Shown: positions 6,624-13,166 of the stretch, piece by piece
Layout: the number at the start of each line of letters is the position of its first letter
Position numbering within the stretch: position 1 is the stretch's first letter
Origin: Clostridiales bacterium
Lineage (GTDB): Bacteria; Bacillota_A; Clostridia; Lachnospirales; Bianqueaceae
Direction of reading: 5' to 3'
Length of the DNA: 23,343 nucleotides
Assembly: GCA_019423265.1 (NCBI GenBank)
Contig: JAHZBS010000008.1
Coordinates: forward strand, 1 to 23,343
The notes under the pieces: model-generated
What the model saw: only the letters and a program-made list of their open reading frames with translations
Told to the model about the DNA's origin: nothing
Database searches by the model: none
Position numbers and translations under genes: made by a program

Positions 6624-7619
6624 ATGAGGCCAACCGTATCCGAACTTTGCGAGAAGTTTATTGAGAACCGAGACAAAATCAAATCTGCCTTCATATGGGA
6701 GAGCTCGTATCTCTATCCCGTATGTGCCGCCATCTTTACGAATCAAAGGCAAAGTGCGGATATTAGCCGCATGAAAGATTGTCAGGGAATGTTAAAAGCG
6801 AGAACCGGCATCTTTTCAGAATTTCGGGGAACGGCCAAGCTTGCCATGATCTCCATGTTGGCCGTGGATTCGGATCCGGGGAGCAAACTCCAGAAATCGC
6901 TGCAAGTCTACGATTTTCTGAAAGCCCATTTTTTTGCGTCGTCATATTTGCCGGTGGCATCCATGATCATTGCAGACATAGCCGAGGCGGAGCGGTTTGA
7001 GGAAATCGCCGCCCGCACAAGGCATATCTATAACATAATGAAGCAGGAACACCCTTTTCTGACTTCCAGCGAAGACAGCGTATTTGCCGCGCTGCTCGCT
7101 CTCTCATCCCTCACCGATGAGCAGGTCGTCAGAGAGACAGAGGCGTGCTATGAACTCCTGAAGGAAGAATTCTTTTCCGGAAATGCGGTGCAGTCCCTGA
7201 GCCATGTCCTGGCGTTGGGGACCGGATCGGCGGAACAGAAATGCCGTAAGACCATGGAGCTGTATCATGGCCTGAAGGAAAAGGGCTATAAGTATGGCGT
7301 CAGCTATGAGCTTGCCACTCTCGGGGTTTTGGCGCTGCTGCCGGCTGATCTGCGCTCAATAATGACGGATGTCATGGAGGTAGACGATTTCCTGTCGGCG
7401 CAAAAAGGGTACGGGATCGTCGGCGTGGGACGTAAGCAGCGGCTAATGCACGCCGGAATGTTGGTATCCAGCGACTATATCGGCCAGACAGATGCTCTGG
7501 CAATGCATTCCGCGGCAATCGGCGGAACGATTTCGCTGATTGTGGCACAGCAGGCTGCCATGTGCGCCGCCATCGCCGCCTCCGCAGCGGCGGCCAGCGC
7601 CAGCGCCTCGTCAAATTGA
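6624..7619 (+). CDS. DUF4003 family protein
   Basis: A 331-residue protein matching the DUF4003 family of Firmicutes, function unknown. It is mostly helical and cytoplasmic in character, with recurring segments such as KLAMISMLAVDSDPGSKLQ, SEDSVFAALLALSS and YELATLGVLALL that look like repeated helical pairs. A late conserved-looking stretch GYGIVGVGRKQRLMHAGMLVSSDY is followed by a hydrophobic and then Ala/Ser-rich tail (about 295-331), which might contact the membrane. The ribosome site AAGGGGAG lies 8 bases before the ATG. It is followed after 24 bases by the M50 protease gene under the same promoter, so the two probably act together. I see no catalytic motif. Confidence 0.82.
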   Translation: MRPTVSELCEKFIENRDKIKSAFIWESSYLYPVCAAIFTNQRQSADISRMKDCQGMLKARTGIFSEFRGTAKLAMISMLAVDSDPGSKLQKSLQVYDFLKAHFFASSYLPVASMIIADIAEAERFEEIAARTRHIYNIMKQEHPFLTSSEDSVFAALLALSSLTDEQVVRETEACYELLKEEFFSGNAVQSLSHVLALGTGSAEQKCRKTMELYHGLKEKGYKYGVSYELATLGVLALLPADLRSIMTDVMEVDDFLSAQKGYGIVGVGRKQRLMHAGMLVSSDYIGQTDALAMHSAAIGGTISLIVAQQAAMCAAIAASAAAASASASSN

Positions 7620-7643
7620 GACGGCGCGGGGAGGAGTAGAGCG

Positions 7644-8795
7644 ATGAGTTCAGGGCAGAAAAGAAAGAAAAGGCTTTGGCAGCAATACATTGCATTGGCG
7701 GTCTTCATGGTGATCGGCGCTGCGTGCGGCGTCTTCATGGTGGAGTACATTGACGCACTGTTGGAGGCGGAGAGATCAGCCGGAGAAATCGTCTTCTCGG
7801 CGGCTCTTCTTTTTGCCGGACTGTACGTTGCGATTTTTCTACAGATTATACTGCATGAAGCGGGGCACCTGCTCTTTGGAAGGTTGACGGGGTACCGGTT
7901 CTCCTCTTTCCGGATTGGCAGTCTGATGTGGATCAAGGAGGATGGGAGGCTTTGTTTTAGGCGCTTATCCGTTGCCGGTACGGGGGGACAATGCCTTATG
8001 GCGCCGCCGGATATGGTGGATGGAAAAATCCCCTTTGTCCTCTATAATCTGGGAGGCTCCTTGGTCAATCTGCTGTCCGCAGCACTCTTTACAGGGCTTT
8101 ATTTTGGTTGCAGGCGGATCCCCATTGTATCGGTCCTGCTTTTGATGCTGGCTGTGATTGGCGTGGCCTTTGCTTTTGTAAACGGGATTCCCATGCGGTT
8201 AGGCGTGGTGGATAATGACGGATATAATGCCCTGGCGCTTGGGAAAAATTCGGAGGCGCTGCGCTCCTTCTGGCTCCAGATGAAGATCAACGAGCAGATC
8301 GTCAAGGGGGTGCGGATTAAGGATATGCCGGACCAATGGTTCTATGTACCGGCGGCAGAGTCCATGAAAAATAGCATGGTAGCCGTCATGGGCGTATTTG
8401 CCTGCAATCGGTTCATGGACGCCATGGAGTTCGACAGGGCGGATCAACAGATGGGAGAACTCCTCCGGATGGAGACAGGCATTATCGGTTTACATCGGAG
8501 CCTGTTGGTGGTGGACCGCATTTATTGCGAGCTTGTCAGGGAAAATCGGGCGGAAGTGCTGGGAGAAATGCTGGACAGACAGCAGAAGAAGTTCATGAAG
8601 TCTATGAAGAACTTTCCTTCGGTTTTGCGGACAGAATACGCATATGCATTGTTGGCCGAAAAGGATATGGCAAAGGCCGCCGCCATCAGAGAACGGTTTG
8701 ACAAAAATGCCCGCACCTATCCGCACCCGAGTGAAATCGCGGGCGAGCGGGAATTGATGGTTTATGCGGAGCAAAGAGCCGAGATGGCGAAATAA
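7644..8795 (+). CDS. M50/site-2-protease-like membrane zinc metalloprotease
   Basis: A 383-residue membrane protein with the zinc motif HEAGH at residues 71-75 inside a hydrophobic segment (IFLQIILHEAGHLLFG). A later NLGGSLVNLLSAAL segment matches the family's second conserved membrane region, and VDNDGYNALALG resembles the LDG motif that supplies the third zinc ligand. About four membrane segments lie before residue 185. The last 185 residues are soluble and helical, with TPR-like character. No PDZ domain is present. Such proteases cut proteins within the membrane, often anti-sigma factors, but no such gene is adjacent. The ribosome site GGGGAGGAG precedes the ATG. It is co-transcribed with the DUF4003 gene. 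Confidence 0.83.
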   Translation: MSSGQKRKKRLWQQYIALAVFMVIGAACGVFMVEYIDALLEAERSAGEIVFSAALLFAGLYVAIFLQIILHEAGHLLFGRLTGYRFSSFRIGSLMWIKEDGRLCFRRLSVAGTGGQCLMAPPDMVDGKIPFVLYNLGGSLVNLLSAALFTGLYFGCRRIPIVSVLLLMLAVIGVAFAFVNGIPMRLGVVDNDGYNALALGKNSEALRSFWLQMKINEQIVKGVRIKDMPDQWFYVPAAESMKNSMVAVMGVFACNRFMDAMEFDRADQQMGELLRMETGIIGLHRSLLVVDRIYCELVRENRAEVLGEMLDRQQKKFMKSMKNFPSVLRTEYAYALLAEKDMAKAAAIRERFDKNARTYPHPSEIAGERELMVYAEQRAEMAK

Positions 8796-8916
8796 AGGTC
8801 AGGCCCTGACTGCGGAAGCGGTTTCTCAAGATTAAGTAAAGATATGCCATAATTCATGGTGACGAGTTCAGTTGCCTTGAATTTCACATGAACAGGTTAC
8901 CACTTGACAATGTGGC

Positions 8917-8948
8917 AACGCCCCTGCCAACCGGATAGGGGCGTTTCT
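8917..8948 (+). terminator. Possible terminator downstream of the M50 gene
   Basis: AACGCCCCT (8917-8925) is an exact reverse complement of AGGGGCGTT (8937-8945), with an 11-base loop. The tail TTCTAT is poor in T, and the hairpin lies about 120 bases after the M50 stop, so it may be a weak terminator or only a structured spacer. Confidence 0.5.
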
Positions 8949-9025
8949 ATAGGGGCTCGCTGTGAAAGATCGTTGGCGCTCAGCGGAGCTCACATGAAAA
9001 ATTTTTCTCAAAACAAAAAAATCAC

Positions 9026-9054
9026 TTGACCGAACTGGATAAATGTAGTAGAAT
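9026..9054 (+). promoter_or_regulatory. Sigma-A promoter for DUF2325/DUF3793/flavodoxin operon
   Basis: TTGACC (9026-9031), a 17-base spacer, and TAGAAT (9049-9054). The likely start point falls within or at the edge of the palindrome at 9059-9082, so the promoter appears to be repressor-controlled. Confidence 0.85.
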
Positions 9055-9058
9055 AAAT

Positions 9059-9082
9059 CCAAGTTAGTTAAAACTAACTTGG
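9059..9082. promoter_or_regulatory. 24-bp perfect palindromic operator, probably for a DtxR-type iron repressor
   Basis: CCAAGTTAGTT (9059-9069), two central A bases, then the exact reverse complement AACTAACTTGG (9072-9082). It begins 5 bases after the -10 box, so a bound protein would block initiation. The TTAGTT-AACTAA core resembles DtxR/IdeR-type metal repressor sites. The regulated genes are ones usually tied to iron in Clostridia. The identity of the repressor is inferred. Confidence 0.8.
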
Positions 9083-9134
9083 CAGATCGATTCGCCGGAA
9101 AGATAGCTTGACCTGACAAGGAAAGGAGATGCAC

Positions 9135-9422
9135 ATGAGTGTTGTGATTGTAGGCGGAAATGAAAGGATGGCGGCTCAGTATGAGACCATTTGTAAGGAG
9201 CATGGCTGCAAGGCCAAGGTTTTCACAAAAGAAAATGGCTCTCTCAAGAAGAAGATGGGATGTCCGGATCTGCTGATCCTGTTTATCAGTACGGTATCGC
9301 ATAAAATGGTGCTCAGTGTAACGCAGGAAGCGAAAAAGAATTCTATCCCTGTGGCGAGGCTCCAAACGAGCAGCGTCACCGCACTTCGCGCTGCTTTAGC
9401 GGAGATGCGGCCAACATTTTGA
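9135..9422 (+). CDS. DUF2325 family protein
   Basis: A 95-residue small protein with the DUF2325 pattern: SVVIVGGNERM at the start, an AQYETICKEHGCKAKVF helix-strand, PDLLILFISTVSHKM and IPVARLQTSSVTALRAAL. It looks like a single small alpha/beta (Rossmann-like) domain with no membrane segment. An ATG at 9129 directly abuts the ribosome site AAAGGAG, while the ATG at 9135 lies 6 bases after it, so 9135 is chosen. It is the first gene of the operon under the palindromic operator, followed by DUF3793 and flavodoxin. The biochemical function is unknown. The association points to iron homeostasis. Confidence 0.85.
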   Translation: MSVVIVGGNERMAAQYETICKEHGCKAKVFTKENGSLKKKMGCPDLLILFISTVSHKMVLSVTQEAKKNSIPVARLQTSSVTALRAALAEMRPTF

Positions 9423-9435
9423 GGGGGAGAAAAGA

Positions 9436-9987
9436 ATGCTGGAAAAATATTTGATCGAGCACTGTGCGCCGACGCTTGCATCTCTAAAGACGGCCAGTCT
9501 ATTTTGTATCGCGCTCAAGTCGGAGGAGGAACTGGAGAGTCAGTTAAAAGTCTGGAATGGACAGCTTCAGGAAAAGGGTCTCTTTTTGCTGGCATTGCGG
9601 CGCCGCGGGGAGAAGGCGCTAATCTACGTGTGCCGGAGCTCTCACTTGCAGGAGGACCTGCAAAAACCCGGAGTCGCGGCATTTCTTGCGGAATACGGCT
9701 ATCAAAACACCGATGTGCGATATGCGCTGGAGCGGTTAAAGAAACGATTGGGGGAGAGCGAATCCTTCCCGCACGAAATCGGAATTTTTCTAGGGTATCC
9801 CCTGGGAGATGTGATTGGTTTTATCCAGAATGAGGGAAAGAACTGCAAGTGTTCGGGCTGTTGGAAGGTTTACTGCGACGAATGCGAGGCCAGAAGGCTG
9901 TTTGCGCGATTTAAAAAGTGCCGCGAGGTCTACGCGCGGCTCTGGAATCAGGGAAGGTCCGTTTGGCAGCTTACAGTGGCTGCTTGA
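9436..9987 (+). CDS. DUF3793 family protein
   Basis: A 183-residue soluble protein typical of DUF3793: CAPTLASLKTASLF near the start, FPHEIGIFLGYPLGDVIGFI near residues 112-131, then a Cys cluster C-x-C-x2-C-x4-C-x2-C (CKCSGCWKVYCDEC) and a further Cys in RFKKCREVY. The cluster could bind iron or another metal, but this is inference. GGGGGAG precedes the ATG and the gene lies 13 bases after the DUF2325 stop. In Clostridia the family commonly sits with feoAB or flavodoxin genes. No FeoA or FeoB is present here. The role is unknown, probably related to iron supply. Confidence 0.87.
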   Translation: MLEKYLIEHCAPTLASLKTASLFCIALKSEEELESQLKVWNGQLQEKGLFLLALRRRGEKALIYVCRSSHLQEDLQKPGVAAFLAEYGYQNTDVRYALERLKKRLGESESFPHEIGIFLGYPLGDVIGFIQNEGKNCKCSGCWKVYCDECEARRLFARFKKCREVYARLWNQGRSVWQLTVAA

Positions 9988-10024
9988 CATAGACCATTAT
10001 ACTTAAGGAAAGAGGTTGAATCAT

Positions 10025-10447
10025 ATGAGTAAAGTAGCGGTTGTTTACTGGAGCGGTACCGGCAATACGGAGGCAATGGCCAATCGGGTGGCGGAAGGCG
10101 CCCAAAATGCAGGTGCAGAGGTCGCGCTGTTTACCGCGGCAGAATTCAGCGCAGACAAGATGGATGCCTTTGACGCCGTGGCTTTCGGCTGCCCGTCCAT
10201 GGGAGCTGAACAACTGGAGGAAAGCGAATTTGAGCCCATGTTCACGGACTGCGAGGCGAAGCTGAACGGCAAGAAAATCGCTCTCTTTGGCTCCTATGGC
10301 TGGGGAGATGGAGAGTGGATGCGCACCTGGGAGGAAACATGCCGGGGGGACGGCGCGGCGCTGGCCTGTGAGAGTGTAATCTGTAATGACGCACCGGACG
10401 CAGAGGGGGAGGCCGCCTGTGCGGCCCTGGGCAAAGCGCTGGCCTGA
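10025..10447 (+). CDS. Flavodoxin (FMN electron carrier)
   Basis: A 140-residue flavodoxin, a small FMN protein that replaces ferredoxin when iron is short. The phosphate-binding loop SGTGNTE is at residues 10-16, and the two isoalloxazine-binding loops are CPSMGAEQLEE and SYGWGDGEW. Length and order are normal for short-chain flavodoxins. A TTG at 10016 is in frame but sits directly against AGAGG. The ATG at 10025 is spaced 9 bases after it and gives the usual MSKVAVVYWSGTG start. The gene closes the operon started by DUF2325 and is followed by a good terminator. The operator-controlled promoter fits induction on iron limitation. Confidence 0.95.
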   Translation: MSKVAVVYWSGTGNTEAMANRVAEGAQNAGAEVALFTAAEFSADKMDAFDAVAFGCPSMGAEQLEESEFEPMFTDCEAKLNGKKIALFGSYGWGDGEWMRTWEETCRGDGAALACESVICNDAPDAEGEAACAALGKALA

Positions 10448-10462
10448 AGGACATGAGACATG

Positions 10463-10507
10463 GAGGGACTTGTTGCAAAAGAAATGGCAGCAGGCCCTCT
10501 TTTTTTT
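10463..10507 (+). terminator. Terminator after the flavodoxin gene
   Basis: GAGGGACTTGTTGC (10463-10476) pairs with GCAGCAGGCCCTC (10487-10499), giving 13 pairs with one bulged A and two G-U pairs, followed by eight T bases (10500-10507). A clear intrinsic terminator separating the iron operon from the heavy-metal operon. Confidence 0.87.
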
Positions 10508-10540
10508 GCTAAATTTTCTCAAGAATCTTTCGTCTTCCTC

Positions 10541-10569
10541 TTGACAAAGGATTGTATTTGTATTATAAT
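10541..10569 (+). promoter_or_regulatory. Consensus sigma-A promoter of the heavy-metal operon
   Basis: Perfect TTGACA (10541-10546), a 17-base spacer and perfect TATAAT (10564-10569). A promoter this strong needs a repressor, and the operator at 10568-10587 overlaps its -10 end. Confidence 0.95.
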
Positions 10570-10587
10570 ATGAACAGATATTCATAT
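10568..10587. promoter_or_regulatory. ArsR/SmtB-type operator
   Basis: ATATGAA (10568-10574) and TTCATAT (10581-10587) form a perfect 7-bp inverted repeat around CAGATA. The string TGAACA-N2-TATTCA is close to the known SmtB operator form. It overlaps the end of the -10 box and the start point, so binding of the CadC-like protein encoded just downstream would block transcription until metal releases it. Confidence 0.85.
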
Positions 10588-10605
10588 GAGAGGATGTGAA
10601 GGCGA

Positions 10606-10965
10606 TTGGCGGAACAGGAATTGGAACAGTGCGGGTTTCTGTGCGTTCACGAGGATGTGGTGAAAAAAGTTACCTCGCAGATGCCACCCGACGAGATGTT
10701 GTATGATCTGGCGGAGTTATTTAAGATTTTTGGCGATTCGACGAGAATCAAAATTTTATACGCCCTGTTCGAGGCGGAGCTGTGCGTCTGCGATATGGCG
10801 CAACTGTTAGGCCTGAGCCAGACGGCGGTGTCCCATCAGCTGCGGGTCTTGAAAGCAAATAAGCTGGTCAAATTCCGCCGGGAGGGCAAAACGGTATTTT
10901 ATTCATTGGCGGATGATCATGTCCGCCGGATTATCAATCAGGGAATGGAGCATGTGGAAGAATAG
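10606..10965 (+). CDS. cadC: CadC-type ArsR/SmtB metal-sensing repressor
   Basis: A 119-residue winged-helix repressor. The metal site of CadC is fully present: C9 and C13 in the N-terminal arm and C60/C62 in ELCVCD on the recognition-adjacent helix, each shifted by exactly two from CadC C7, C11, C58 and C60. The second (zinc) site at the dimer helix is also present: D103, H105, H116, E119. The DNA-reading helix is LSQTAVSHQLRVLK. The start is TTG at 10606, with GAAGG close before it; nearby ATG and GTG codons are out of frame or stop at once. It should sense Cd, Pb or Zn and repress its own operon through the operator upstream. The symbol is assigned by family. Confidence 0.9.
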   Translation: MAEQELEQCGFLCVHEDVVKKVTSQMPPDEMLYDLAELFKIFGDSTRIKILYALFEAELCVCDMAQLLGLSQTAVSHQLRVLKANKLVKFRREGKTVFYSLADDHVRRIINQGMEHVEE

Positions 10966-11036
10966 TTCGCCTGTGCAGGAGAATTTCAAAAAAGTGTGTG
11001 CAACCGTTGCCAAGCGGTGCAGAAAGGGAGATAGCA

Positions 11037-11255
11037 GTGAAAAAGACAATTAAGGTAGTGGATCTGGACTGTGCCAACTGTGCCCAGAAGATGGAGGATG
11101 CCATTCGGAAGATTAAAGGCGTGCAGGACGTAACCGTCAGTTTTATGGCGCAGAAGATCACTTTGACGGCGGATGACGCCCGCTGTGATGAGATTGTCAA
11201 GGAAATGGTCAAGGTCTGCAAGCGGGTTGAGCCGGATTGTAAGCTTATGATATAG
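11037..11255 (+). CDS. Free-standing HMA-domain metal-binding protein
   Basis: A 72-residue heavy-metal-associated domain with the beta-alpha-beta fold pattern: TIKVVDLDCANCAQKMEDAIRKI, with the metal pair C-x2-C in LDCANC, then VQDVTVSFMAQKITL. Extra Cys residues occur late (DARCDE, KVCKRVEPDC). The start GTG at 11037 is spaced 6 bases after AAAGGGAG; an in-frame ATG at 10998 has no proper ribosome site. The next gene's ATPase lacks an N-terminal HMA domain, so this protein probably supplies that function in trans. The LDCANC form is that of zinc/cadmium transporters rather than the copper MxCxxC form. Confidence 0.87.
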   Translation: MKKTIKVVDLDCANCAQKMEDAIRKIKGVQDVTVSFMAQKITLTADDARCDEIVKEMVKVCKRVEPDCKLMI

Positions 11256-11307
11256 ACCTGTCCATGAGGGACACGGCGGTATCTGTTTGAGAGGAAGGAG
11301 ATGCGGT

Positions 11308-13161
11308 ATGACGGGAAAGCAGAAGAAAATGCTAGCGCGCATCCTGGTCAGCGCTGTTTTGCTGGTGGCGGCGAAGCTGCTGCCGCTGTCGGGAGCGTTT
11401 CAGCTGGTGGCTTTTTTAGTCCCCTATGCGGTCATCGGGTGGGATATTGTATGGAAAGCGCTGCGCAATATCGCTCACGGCCAGGTTTTTGATGAAAATT
11501 TCCTGATGACCATTGCAACGGTGGGAGCCTTTTGCACGGGGGAATTCCCGGAGGCTGTTGTGGTGATGTTATTCTATCAGGTTGGGGAACTGTTTCAGGG
11601 GTACGCCGTGGGACGCTCCCGCCAATCGATTGCGTCGCTGATGGATATCCGGCCGGATTACGCGAATATCGAGAGAGAGGGGAAGCTTGAGCAGGTAGAC
11701 CCTGACGAGGTCTCGGTTGGGGATTGCATTGTGGTCAAGGCGGGGGAGAAGATCCCGCTGGACGGTGTGATACTGGAAGGCTCATCCACAGTGAATACGG
11801 CAGCGCTGACAGGGGAGTCCCTGCCCCGCGACGTGGAGCCAGGGGATGATGTGATCAGCGGCTGTATCAACCAGAGCGGTTTACTCCGCGTCCAAGTGAC
11901 AAAAGAATTCGGGGAGTCCACGGTTTCAAAGATTCTGGATCTGGTGGAGAATTCCAGCAGCAAGAAGGCAAAGGCGGAAAATTTTATCACGAAATTTGCC
12001 CGCTACTACACCCCGGCTGTGGTGATTGCGGCCATACTGCTGGCCGTATTGCCGCCGCTGCTGTCCGGAGGACAGTGGGGAGAGTGGATCCAGAGGGCCC
12101 TGATATTCTTAGTGATCTCCTGTCCCTGTGCGCTGGTCATATCGGTGCCGCTCAGCTTCTTCGGGGGAATCGGAGGCGCCTCCAAGAGCGGGATTCTAGT
12201 GAAAGGTGGAAACTACCTGGAGAGTCTGGCGGATACCAATATTGTGGTCTTCGATAAAACCGGGACCCTGACTAAAGGCGTTTTCAACGTGACCGCTGTT
12301 CACCCGGACTCTATCTCGGAGGCCCAGCTTATCGAGATGGCGGCTTTAGCGGAAAGCTATTCTGACCACCCGATTTCGCGCTCCCTGAAGGAGGCCTATG
12401 CCTCGGAGATTGACACAAGCCGGCTTGGGGAAGTGGAAGAGCTATCCGGCCGCGGAGTGCGGGCGGAAGTCGATGGCCGGAGCGTTTGCATCGGCAATGA
12501 TAAACTCATGGAGGAGATCGGCGTGAAGTGGCACCCGTGCCACCGCATCGGAACCACGGTCCACGTTGCGGTAGACGGGATGTATGCGGGCCATATCGTG
12601 ATTTCCGATGAAGTGAAGCCCGATGCAAAAGAGGCAATTCAAGCGCTAAAACAGCAAGGTGTGCGGAAGACGGTCATGTTGACGGGGGACGCCAAGGCTG
12701 TGGGGGAGGGAGTCGCGCAGGAGCTGGGATTGGATCAGGTGTACACAGAGCTATTGCCGGCTGATAAAGTGAAGCGTGTGGAAGAGCTGCTGGGAAAGAA
12801 GAGTCAAAAGGAAACGCTGGTTTTTGTGGGAGATGGCATCAACGACGCTCCCGTATTATCCAGAGCGGATATCGGAATCGCCATGGGCGCCATGGGGTCA
12901 GACGCCGCCATCGAGGCCGCCGACATTGTATTGATGGACGACCGCCCGTCGAAGATCGCAGTCGCCATCCAGATCGCAAAGAAAACCCGCCGAATCGTAA
13001 GGCAGAATATCATATTTGCCCTAGCCGTCAAGGCGCTGGTGTTAGCCCTGGGCGCTCTCGGGATTGCGACCATGTGGGAGGCAGTCTTTGCCGATGTGGG
13101 AGTCTCTGTCATTGCCATCCTTAACGCCATGCGGGCATTAAAAGTCCAGCGCAATGGATAA
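11308..13161 (+). CDS. cadA: P1B-type heavy-metal (Cd/Zn/Pb) exporting ATPase
   Basis: A 617-residue P-type ATPase. Motifs in order: TGES (actuator), SCPCAL with C272-P-C274 in the membrane, the phosphorylation site DKTGTLT at D316, SDHPIS, the hinge GDGINDAP at about 508-515 and the C-terminal membrane aspartate in FADVGVSVIAILNAMRALK. CPC plus this late Asp mark the P1B-2 (Zn/Cd/Pb) subgroup rather than the copper pumps. It has no N-terminal HMA domain and is shorter than usual CadA. The ATG at 11308 is 7 bases after AGGAAGGAG. It is the last gene of the CadC/HMA/ATPase operon and ends 5 bases from the convergent ABC gene. Which metal it prefers is inferred. Confidence 0.92.
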   Translation: MTGKQKKMLARILVSAVLLVAAKLLPLSGAFQLVAFLVPYAVIGWDIVWKALRNIAHGQVFDENFLMTIATVGAFCTGEFPEAVVVMLFYQVGELFQGYAVGRSRQSIASLMDIRPDYANIEREGKLEQVDPDEVSVGDCIVVKAGEKIPLDGVILEGSSTVNTAALTGESLPRDVEPGDDVISGCINQSGLLRVQVTKEFGESTVSKILDLVENSSSKKAKAENFITKFARYYTPAVVIAAILLAVLPPLLSGGQWGEWIQRALIFLVISCPCALVISVPLSFFGGIGGASKSGILVKGGNYLESLADTNIVVFDKTGTLTKGVFNVTAVHPDSISEAQLIEMAALAESYSDHPISRSLKEAYASEIDTSRLGEVEELSGRGVRAEVDGRSVCIGNDKLMEEIGVKWHPCHRIGTTVHVAVDGMYAGHIVISDEVKPDAKEAIQALKQQGVRKTVMLTGDAKAVGEGVAQELGLDQVYTELLPADKVKRVEELLGKKSQKETLVFVGDGINDAPVLSRADIGIAMGAMGSDAAIEAADIVLMDDRPSKIAVAIQIAKKTRRIVRQNIIFALAVKALVLALGALGIATMWEAVFADVGVSVIAILNAMRALKVQRNG

Positions 13162-13166
13162 AGTCT

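Larger units (their letters stand above)
8796..9134 (+). other. 339-bp gene-free interval
   Basis: No plausible reading frame is present. It holds a possible terminator at 8917-8945, a loosely paired segment at about 8956-8992 (GCTCGCTG against CAGCGGAGC, one bulge) of unknown meaning, an A/T-rich stretch at 9000-9022, and then the promoter and 24-bp palindrome serving the next operon. A short dyad GTTACCAC/GTGGCAAC lies just before the hairpin (8895-8918). Confidence 0.6.

Noticed and set aside
8798..8810. Palindrome GTCAGG-C-CCTGAC after the M50 gene
   Set aside because: As RNA the loop would be too short for the full stem and no T tract follows, so it is not a convincing terminator or operator.
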